Shown: positions 55,795 to 62,802 of the stretch, piece by piece
How positions within the stretch are numbered: the stretch's first letter is position 1
How the letters are laid out: the number at the start of each line of letters is the position of its first letter
Assembly (NCBI GenBank): GCA_020634565.1
Contig: JACKBN010000001.1
Span: forward strand, 744,001 to 808,000
Length of the DNA: 64,000 nt
Direction of reading: 5' to 3'
Origin: Ardenticatenaceae bacterium
GTDB lineage: Bacteria > Chloroflexota > Anaerolineae > Promineifilales > Promineifilaceae
Translations under genes and position numbers: made by a program
The notes under the pieces: model-generated
What the model was told of the DNA's origin: nothing
Seen by the model: only the letters and a program-made list of their open reading frames with translations
Databases searched by the model: none

Positions 55795-57699
55795 TTGTCC
55801 TTTTTAACCCCCCTCTTCCTGTTACTTGGCCTGCTGGCCGGGCCAATCATCATCCTCTACATGCTGCGACTGCGGCGGCGCGAGGTGATGGTCAGCAGCA
55901 CCCTGCTCTGGCAAAAGCTGCTGCGCGACCGCGAAGCCAACGCCCCCTGGCAAAAGCTGCGCCGCAACTTGCTCCTCATCCTGCAACTCATTATTTTGGC
56001 GGCGCTGGTGTTTGCCCTGGCACGGCCGTTTCTGCCCACACCCTCCATCATCAGCGGCAGCGTCGTCGTTTTGCTCGATGCTTCCGCCTCCATGCTGGCC
56101 ACCGACGTTGAGCCCACCCGCTTTGACGCCGCCAAAGCCGAAGTGGCCCAACTCATCAGCGATTTGGGCGGGGACAGCCAGATGACGCTGATCAAAGTAG
56201 GGCAAACGCCCACCGTGTTGGCCGCCGCTACCAACGACCGTGCCCAGCTCCAGCACGCCCTCGACGAAGCGCAGCCCGACCCGGCGGATGCCGCCTGGAA
56301 TGCAGCCTTTGCTTTGGCGACGGGGGCAGCGCAGGGGTTTAGAGACGGCCGTATCGTCATCATTTCCGATGGGGGTTTGCCCGATGATTTGCCACCGCTG
56401 CCTGTCGAATCCATTTACCTGCCGATAGGCGAGAGCGGCGAGAATCTGGCCATCACCGCCCTGGCTACGCGCGAGACTGAGAGCGGCATCCAGCTTTTTG
56501 CCAGCGTGCAAAATGAGGGGCTGCTTGACCGCGAAACGCTGCTCAGCATCGACCTGGACGGCGCGCTGTTTGACTCGCGACGCCTGACCGTGCCGGCGGG
56601 CGGCAGCGTCAACGCCACCTGGGATTTACCACCCGGCACGGCCACCATCCGTGCTTACCTGGGCGACAACGAAGGCGACTTTTTGCCGCTGGATGACGTC
56701 GCCTGGGCCGTCCACGAAGGCGGCGTGAGCAATCGCACGCTGCTGGTGACGGAGGGCAATCTCTTTTTGGAGCAGGTGTTCACCGTCCTGCCCGGCATCG
56801 AGGCGTTTAAGGTGCCGCCGGGCAGTGAACTGCTCGACCCGGAAACGTTTGACTACGATTTGGTCATTTTCGATGGCGTAGCGCTGCCCGACCCACCGCC
56901 CGCTGCCGACATGCTGATCATCAATCCGCAGGCGGGCGGCGAAGGCGGCCTGTTTAGCGTGACGGGCACTTTCTCCAACACGATTACGACGCGGCTGGAG
57001 GAGTCGCCGCTGCTGCAATTTGTGGATTGGTCCGAGGTGGATGTGCGGCAGGCCCAGCGCGTGTCTGCCCCGTGGGCGCAAACGCTGGTAGCGGCCGAAG
57101 GTGGCCCGCTGCTGGAAATTGGCGAGCAAAATGGGTACCGCATCGCCCTGCTCACCTTTGATTTGCGCGACTCTGACCTGCCGCTGCAAATTGCATTTCC
57201 CATCTTAATGGCTAATATTACGGGCTGGCTCAGCCCTGGCCGCGCCTTTGACGCGCCGACGGGACTCCAGCCGGGCGATCCGGTAGCGGTGGTACCAGGG
57301 GCTAGCAGTACGGCCGTTCTCGTCGAAAAACCAGATGGCAATCGCTGGACGGCCGAAGTGGGTGAAGAAGATTTGTTCTTTACGGAGACGGACCAGCCCG
57401 GCCTGTACACCGTCTTGCTGCGCGACGCAGCAGCGGATCGGCCCGCAGGCAGCTTTGCCGTGAACCTGTTCAGTCCGGCCGAGTCGGCGATTCGTCCGGT
57501 GGAGAGTTTGCAAATCGGGCAAACGCAGGTGGAAACCGAAGACGAAGGCGACGTGGGCCAGCGCGAATTGTGGCCCTGGCTGCTGGCCATCGCCGTGGTG
57601 GTGCTGATTGTAGAGTGGTGGGTCCACCATCGCGGCACCCGCTGGCCCAAACTGCCAAACGCGGCCACGCTCAATCGCTTTCGACGGAATAATGGTTAA
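55795..57699 (+). CDS. BatA-like membrane protein with vWA domain
   Basis: This encodes 634 residues. The N-terminal BatA domain (about residues 1-80) reads SFLTPLFLLLGLLAGPIIILYMLRLRRREVMVSSTLLW. It has a second helix, LLLILQLIILAALVFALARPFL. The vWA domain follows (about 88-220) with the MIDAS DXSXS in VVVLLDASASML and IVIISDGGLPDD. A long extracytoplasmic part and a final transmembrane helix (WPWLLAIAVVVLIVEWWV, about 598-615) complete it. It belongs with MoxR and DUF58. The TTG start is 3 nt after the PIN toxin stop and lacks a clear Shine-Dalgarno, although it matches the family N-terminus. Confidence 0.85.
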   Translation: MSFLTPLFLLLGLLAGPIIILYMLRLRRREVMVSSTLLWQKLLRDREANAPWQKLRRNLLLILQLIILAALVFALARPFLPTPSIISGSVVVLLDASASMLATDVEPTRFDAAKAEVAQLISDLGGDSQMTLIKVGQTPTVLAAATNDRAQLQHALDEAQPDPADAAWNAAFALATGAAQGFRDGRIVIISDGGLPDDLPPLPVESIYLPIGESGENLAITALATRETESGIQLFASVQNEGLLDRETLLSIDLDGALFDSRRLTVPAGGSVNATWDLPPGTATIRAYLGDNEGDFLPLDDVAWAVHEGGVSNRTLLVTEGNLFLEQVFTVLPGIEAFKVPPGSELLDPETFDYDLVIFDGVALPDPPPAADMLIINPQAGGEGGLFSVTGTFSNTITTRLEESPLLQFVDWSEVDVRQAQRVSAPWAQTLVAAEGGPLLEIGEQNGYRIALLTFDLRDSDLPLQIAFPILMANITGWLSPGRAFDAPTGLQPGDPVAVVPGASSTAVLVEKPDGNRWTAEVGEEDLFFTETDQPGLYTVLLRDAAADRPAGSFAVNLFSPAESAIRPVESLQIGQTQVETEDEGDVGQRELWPWLLAIAVVVLIVEWWVHHRGTRWPKLPNAATLNRFRRNNG

Positions 57700-57711
57700 T
57701 GGAACTTAACA

Positions 57712-57814
57712 GGAACACAGAGATTCGCAGAGCTAACGCAGAGTTACACAGAGAAAAATTCTCTCTTAAAATCTCTGTGAACCTCTGTGACACCTCCGCG
57801 CAACTCTGTGTTCC
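57712..57814. repeat. ACAGAG-type inverted-repeat element
   Basis: GGAACACAGAG (left, from 57712) is mirrored by CTCTGTGTTCC (to 57814), with further CGCAGAG, ACACAGAGA and TCTCTGTGA, CCTCTGTG units inside. It is a divergent member of the CCACAGAG family. It fills the gap between the vWA gene and the next gene, whose ATG follows 12 nt later without a Shine-Dalgarno sequence. Confidence 0.7.
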
Positions 57815-57826
57815 GCTTTTTATTTT

Positions 57827-58774
57827 ATGAGTGAACAAGCCAGCATGGAAACCGAACAGACAACAACAGCCCAACCGCGCTGGTGGTGGTGGCTGCTGGC
57901 TGGTTTGGCGCTGGTGCTGCTCATTTGGCTGGTGGTGTGGTTGAGTGGTTCGCGGCCGTTGAAAATTTGGCAAGATACGGCCGTTTCGCCCAACAGCACC
58001 CTTAATCCCCAAGCCCTCCTGGTTAATTTTGACGCCCTGAATGACAGCCCCTCTGATTATGTCAACCAGCGCATTCGTGTCACGGGTAATTATTTGCGGC
58101 TGGAGCAGGAAGATTGCCTCCTGTTCAGCGGCCCGCGCATCCAGTGGGGGCTGGTCGCTGAAGGATTGCAGCTCAATGCCAGAGGCTTCGAAACTATTGT
58201 GCTGCCCCTCGTGCCTGCAAACACGCAAATGACGGTGGAAGGCATTTGGCGGCGCTATCCTGGCCCGGCGGGCTGTGGCAAAGAGCCAGAGCGCGGCTTG
58301 TGGTACCTGGAAGTCGAGCAAATTATCCAGCCCAATCCGCTGGTGGCCGGTACAGCCACGCCGGTTGGCGTGCTGTCCGTCACGCCGCCACCCTTCCCCA
58401 CGGTAACCTCGACGGGTACTGCGGGAATTCCTCCAGTTGGCGGCACACCTATTCCCAACGTGACAATTGTGAGCACGGTGGTGGTTAATACACCCACCAG
58501 CACGCCAACTCTGGATGGAACGGCCGTTTTCGGCACACCAACCGCCACATCCACCAGTACCGCCACGGCAACTATCACCGGCACACCGGGGCCAGGAACA
58601 CCGACCAGCGCAGCGGGCACACCAACCGCCACGCCAACCCCAACCGTCACCGGCACACCCGGCAGCGGAACATCAGCACCTACGCCCACGAATTCTTCCC
58701 TGGTAACAGCGACCCCAGGTAGCTATCCTGGCCCGAATCCGACAAATACACCGGAGCCCTATACAGGCAATTAA
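57827..58774 (+). CDS. single-pass membrane protein with Thr/Pro-rich tail, unknown function
   Basis: This encodes 315 residues. One transmembrane helix (WWWWLLAGLALVLLIWLVVWL, about 19-39) is followed by a compact extracytoplasmic domain (about 55-170: NQRIRVTGNYLRLEQEDCLLFSGPRIQWGLV), possibly an OB-like fold with two cysteines. The last 130 residues are a low-complexity Thr/Pro/Gly tract (TPTATPTPTVTGTPG) typical of exported linkers in this organism. No family is recognised. It may be the last gene of the envelope operon. Confidence 0.65.
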   Translation: MSEQASMETEQTTTAQPRWWWWLLAGLALVLLIWLVVWLSGSRPLKIWQDTAVSPNSTLNPQALLVNFDALNDSPSDYVNQRIRVTGNYLRLEQEDCLLFSGPRIQWGLVAEGLQLNARGFETIVLPLVPANTQMTVEGIWRRYPGPAGCGKEPERGLWYLEVEQIIQPNPLVAGTATPVGVLSVTPPPFPTVTSTGTAGIPPVGGTPIPNVTIVSTVVVNTPTSTPTLDGTAVFGTPTATSTSTATATITGTPGPGTPTSAAGTPTATPTPTVTGTPGSGTSAPTPTNSSLVTATPGSYPGPNPTNTPEPYTGN

Positions 58775-58824
58775 GAAGTCAAACAGTTTGGGGCTAATCA
58801 CAACATTACCCGCCTGGAGCAATT

Positions 58825-59673
58825 ATGAAACTACCCTTCATTCCATCCGTCACCTCTCCGACTGAAACGCCTGATGCCGCCTTTTGGTTTATTTTTCGCG
58901 GCAGTGATTTGCTGGTCGTGGAGAATGGAGAAACGGCCGAATTACCAGCCAGCAGCGAAGATTTCACTCTTTTGCGGCAGCATTATTTGGGTAAGCTGGA
59001 AGAAGAAACGGCAGACATTCACTGCTATGCTGCCGAAGTAGACCGCGAAACACAGCCGCCCGCCGGTATGCAATTTGTCGGACTCCGTCAGCTGTTCACG
59101 CGTCTGTCAAACAATTATCTCTGGCTGGCAGGCCGCGCTGTGCAAATTATAGATTGGGACCGCACCCACCAATTTTGCAGCCGCTGCGCCACGCCCAACG
59201 AAATTCTGGATTACGAGCGCGCTAAAAAATGCCCGAACTGCGGGCTCACTACCTACCCGCGTATCTCTCCTGCCATCATTGTGCGGGTGGATCGGATGAT
59301 TGACGGGGTGCCTCATCTGTTGCTGGCACGGAACGGCCGTTGGCAGCGTGATTTCTACAGCGTATTGGCCGGCTTTGTGGAACCCGGCGAAACGCTAGAA
59401 GATTGTGTGCATCGAGAGGTTTTTGAAGAAGTGGGTCTGCACCTGAAAAAGGTGCGCTACTTTGGCAGCCAGCCGTGGCCCTTCCCCAACTCGCTCATGG
59501 TGGGCTTTACGGCCGAATACGCCAGCGGTGACATCGTGCTAGAGGAAGAAGAGATCGCCGACGCCAAATGGTTTACGGTGGACAATCTACCCAATCTGCC
59601 CACCAAAATGAGCATTGCCCGACGGCTGGTAGATGCTTTCGTGGAAGAAGTCGAGAGGGAGCGTGATGCGTAA
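58825..59673 (+). CDS. nudC: NADH pyrophosphatase (NudC)
   Basis: This encodes 282 residues. An N-terminal domain leads to a zinc ribbon CSRCATPNEILDYERAKKCPNCG (about residues 117-139) and the Nudix domain. Its Nudix box is GFVEPGETLEDCVHREVFEEVG (GX5EX7REUXEEXGU), and the NudC-specific SQPWPFPNSLM motif follows it. It hydrolyses NAD(H) and removes NAD caps from RNA in known members. GGAGC precedes the ATG at 58825. Single-gene unit, convergent with the phosphoesterase gene. Confidence 0.94.
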   Translation: MKLPFIPSVTSPTETPDAAFWFIFRGSDLLVVENGETAELPASSEDFTLLRQHYLGKLEEETADIHCYAAEVDRETQPPAGMQFVGLRQLFTRLSNNYLWLAGRAVQIIDWDRTHQFCSRCATPNEILDYERAKKCPNCGLTTYPRISPAIIVRVDRMIDGVPHLLLARNGRWQRDFYSVLAGFVEPGETLEDCVHREVFEEVGLHLKKVRYFGSQPWPFPNSLMVGFTAEYASGDIVLEEEEIADAKWFTVDNLPNLPTKMSIARRLVDAFVEEVERERDA

Positions 59674-59708
59674 AATGATCGCTTTTTACGCATCACGATT
59701 TACGCGTT

Positions 59709-61325
59709 TTAATCGGCAAAAAGGCGCACTGGCATCGGGGCATTGGCCTGCGCCGACCATTGCAGCAGCTCTGGCATGTCCTGATTTTTAGACTCGTCGC
59801 GATTTTGGACACGCCCTGGCACCAGGCGCAAAAAAGTAAGCTGCTCATCCTGACGCAGCAGCCGTTCCGATTCGCTAAACACAGGCACCCAAGCTCCCGT
59901 ATTCACATACCACTGCCGGTAATTCGGCCGATCCTTGTCTGTAGGCGGCAACCGCTGCACGTTGGCCGCATGATCATGGCCAAAAATGAAGTAGCGTACG
60001 CTGTCGTAACCGGGATGCGTGCCGCCGTTAAGCAGTCGGGCAATGCGCCCCGATCCGGTGAATAGATAATTTCCCTCCAGCAAATGATCCAGTGACTGCG
60101 TCATGCCCGTTGCGGTATAGCCAAAAATGAGCGCCAGCAGCACGGCAATGATGGCTGGCCAATAGGTGCCCAAAGCAATCACGCGCACCGCCACAAAAAG
60201 CAGGGTAATCGCCACCAGAACAAGCAAAATGCTGCCGCCCAGGCGCCACACCGTTTGCCAGGTAGAGGTGGAAATCGTTTCACGGCTGTGAATTTGGATG
60301 TCGTGGATGGCTTTTAGGAAAGGATCGGCAACTTCAGCCTGCGGCGGTTCATGTTCACGGCGCGCCAGTTTTTTGTTCACTTCACGCCGGGCTTTGAGAT
60401 ATTGTGGCAGCAGCTTCCAGACAAAGGTGGTTAACTCGCCCGGCGCGTGGCGCAGCAGCCAAAATACGTAGCGAGAAATCGGCTTCATGTTGTCGGCGAA
60501 GGGGTGAATATGCTCCACATCGTTGAAAAAGTAGCGCACAAACAGGGAGCCGGAGGGCAGCTCAATGAACTTCGCGGCATCGGGAAACGACTCGGTGGGC
60601 GTGAGGCGGGGGTCTTCAAAGTTGCGGAAGGCGTTGGCCGGTTCAAACTGGCAGCCATGTTCCACATAAAACAGCCCCGATTCATACAGGAAAGCTGGCG
60701 GAAAGGTGACCTTTTTTTGCAGCAGTTCCATGCTCAAGGCTTCAGGCAAATTGTCAAAGTAGGGCAGCAGGGCATGGTCATCGTCGGGAACGGCCGTTGC
60801 CAGCCAATCCCCATACGCTTTTTGCAACAACTGGCGCAATCGAAGCTGCACATCGGGCCAATACAGCTCAATGTCGTGGTTGCCCTTCATGAGCACCAGC
60901 TCATTGCCGGGTTGGGCCACAAACCAGGCCAAGGCTCGGAAAAAAGTGGGGTGTCCTTTGGCAATCTGGCTCAGTTTCCACACAATTTCTGGTGAAGAGG
61001 TTCCGAGTCCAAACTTGCGGTCGTTTTCACGCAGCTCTGCGTAGGTGCGAACCCCCTTTACACCAAACAGTTCAGCCCCTTCCTGGGGCAAAGATACCAC
61101 CTGCAAAAAGTCGAAGATGTCGCCGTTGATGACCAGTTTCCAGGGGATGTTGTGGTATTCAACGGCCGTTTCTCGACGGCTTAACTTCACATGATGGGCG
61201 ATAAACTGGGCAAAAGGCACATCCTGAAAAAAATCTTCGTTGCGGTGAATCAGGCCATTGGCCGGATTGCACCCTTCGCTGAGATGAAAATCGCTCACAA
61301 ACAGATAGTTAAATTGCTGGGCCAT
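59709..61325 (-). CDS. calcineurin-like metallophosphoesterase with membrane helices
   Basis: This encodes 538 residues. Metal ligands are visible as FVSDFHLSEG (about residues 9-18), VINGDIFDFLQV (about 65-76), LMKGNHDIELYW (GNHD, about 148-159) and VEHGCQFEP with the later FGHDHAAN. The spacing resembles LpxH-like UDP-sugar pyrophosphatases, with an inserted region. Two hydrophobic helices (about 370-415, ILLVLVAITLLFVAVRVIALG and WPAIIAVLLALIFGYTATG) sit between the two halves. GGAG precedes the ATG. The substrate is unknown. Confidence 0.82.
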   Translation of the reverse strand: MAQQFNYLFVSDFHLSEGCNPANGLIHRNEDFFQDVPFAQFIAHHVKLSRRETAVEYHNIPWKLVINGDIFDFLQVVSLPQEGAELFGVKGVRTYAELRENDRKFGLGTSSPEIVWKLSQIAKGHPTFFRALAWFVAQPGNELVLMKGNHDIELYWPDVQLRLRQLLQKAYGDWLATAVPDDDHALLPYFDNLPEALSMELLQKKVTFPPAFLYESGLFYVEHGCQFEPANAFRNFEDPRLTPTESFPDAAKFIELPSGSLFVRYFFNDVEHIHPFADNMKPISRYVFWLLRHAPGELTTFVWKLLPQYLKARREVNKKLARREHEPPQAEVADPFLKAIHDIQIHSRETISTSTWQTVWRLGGSILLVLVAITLLFVAVRVIALGTYWPAIIAVLLALIFGYTATGMTQSLDHLLEGNYLFTGSGRIARLLNGGTHPGYDSVRYFIFGHDHAANVQRLPPTDKDRPNYRQWYVNTGAWVPVFSESERLLRQDEQLTFLRLVPGRVQNRDESKNQDMPELLQWSAQANAPMPVRLFAD

Positions 61326-61583
61326 GTTGAAACTCCAAAATCATTGTCGATGGGGAAAAATCGTAAGGAAATACGCATGGTTTGCCAATTACAGTTTGGT
61401 CGTGGTACGGCCGTTATGCAGACACTTTTCTTTCATCAAACGCAAACACACAGAAGGTGCTGCCAGCGTAGGAAAAGTATAGCACAACCGTACCTTGGCT
61501 GTGAAAACCGCCTTCGTTACAATGGCAGCAATACCAAATCAGCACAATTTCTCCTGTAAAGGAAAGTAAAAAGGGGTCTACTC

Positions 61584-62606
61584 GTGAAAAATATCATCGT
61601 GACGGGTGGCGCAGGCTTTATCGGCGCCAACTTTGTCCTCCACATGCTCAAAAAATATGACGACTACAACATCATCGTTTACGACAAGCTAACCTACGCC
61701 GGAAATTTGGACAATTTGCTGGATGTTAAAGACGATCCGCGCTATGCCTTTGTCCAGGGCGATATCTGCGACGCAGAAATGGTTGATGCGACTATTCAAA
61801 AATACGAGGCCGACACCATCGTTAACTTTGCCGCCGAAACCCATGTGGATCGCTCCATCATGAACCCGGATGCGTTCATCCAGACCGGCGTGTACGGCAC
61901 CTACGTGTTGCTGGAAGCGGCCAAAAAGCACGGCCTGCGCTACCATCAAATCTCCACTGACGAGGTATACGGCCACATCCCGGAAGGTTACTCCAGCGTG
62001 GAAAGCGACAAGCTAGACCCGCGCAGTCCGTATGCGGCCAGCAAGGCCAGCGGCGATCTGTTAGTAAACGCCTACTTCATCACCTACGGCCTGCCCGTGA
62101 CGATTACGCGTGGTTCCAACAACATCGGCCCGTACCAATACCCGGAGAAAGTGGTGCCGCTGTTTGCCACCAACGCCATTGATGAAGAGCCGCTGCCGCT
62201 GTACGGAGACGGCCGTCAGATGCGTGAATACCAGTACGTCGTAGACCATTGCGAAGCGATTGACCTGGTGCTGCACAAAGGCGTGCTGGGCGAAGCGTAC
62301 AACATCGGCACGGGCGTCGAGATGGAAAATGTGGAGATGGTGGAGATTTTGCTCAAAACGCTCAATCGGCCGCACGATCTCATCAAGCATGTGAAGGATC
62401 GCGAAGGGCACGACCGTCGCTACAGCCTGAACATCGACAAGATCAAGGCGCTGGGCTGGGAACCCAAACATACGCCCGCCGAAGCTGTAGCCAAAACGGC
62501 CGTTTGGTACCGCGAAAACGAATGGTGGTGGCGTAAAATCAAGTCCGGTGCTTTCAAAGAGTATTACCAAAAGCAATACGGCCATCGCTGGCAAACCGAA
62601 AAATAG
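61584..62606 (+). CDS. rfbB: dTDP-glucose 4,6-dehydratase
   Basis: This encodes 340 residues. The NAD-binding fold MKNIIVTGGAGFIGANFVLHML is followed by FAAETHVDRSI (about residues 81-91), STDEVYGH (about 122-129) and SPYAASKASGDLLVNAY with the YXXXK catalytic pair. ITRGSNNIGPYQYPEKVVPLF is specific to RmlB. It converts dTDP-glucose to dTDP-4-keto-6-deoxyglucose for surface deoxysugars. The start is GTG at 61584. The other rml genes are not adjacent. A strong terminator follows. Confidence 0.94.
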   Translation: MKNIIVTGGAGFIGANFVLHMLKKYDDYNIIVYDKLTYAGNLDNLLDVKDDPRYAFVQGDICDAEMVDATIQKYEADTIVNFAAETHVDRSIMNPDAFIQTGVYGTYVLLEAAKKHGLRYHQISTDEVYGHIPEGYSSVESDKLDPRSPYAASKASGDLLVNAYFITYGLPVTITRGSNNIGPYQYPEKVVPLFATNAIDEEPLPLYGDGRQMREYQYVVDHCEAIDLVLHKGVLGEAYNIGTGVEMENVEMVEILLKTLNRPHDLIKHVKDREGHDRRYSLNIDKIKALGWEPKHTPAEAVAKTAVWYRENEWWWRKIKSGAFKEYYQKQYGHRWQTEK

Positions 62607-62635
62607 CGTCCGCGCCACTTATTTTGCTTAAAGAA

Positions 62636-62663
62636 GACCTGCGACATTGTCGTGGGTCTTTTT
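62636..62663 (+). terminator. intrinsic terminator after rfbB
   Basis: GACCTGCGAC (62636-62645) pairs with GTCGTGGGTC (62649-62658), including two G-U pairs, around a 3-nt loop. Five T residues follow (62659-62663). It is a canonical rho-independent terminator. Confidence 0.8.
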
Positions 62664-62802
62664 GTTTGGATTATGAGTTTCTAAGTAGCGTCACCGGGCG
62701 GCAGAAGTCCTGTGTTATACTTACGGCCGATTTTATTGAACCTTCAACCCTTCGCCTCACACCTGCATTCTTCCTTGCGAGGGGTTTTGTTATGAGATAT
62801 CT

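Noticed and set aside
61584..62606. Complete dTDP-rhamnose operon
   Set aside because: Only rfbB is present; it is followed by a terminator and an unrelated lipoprotein gene.
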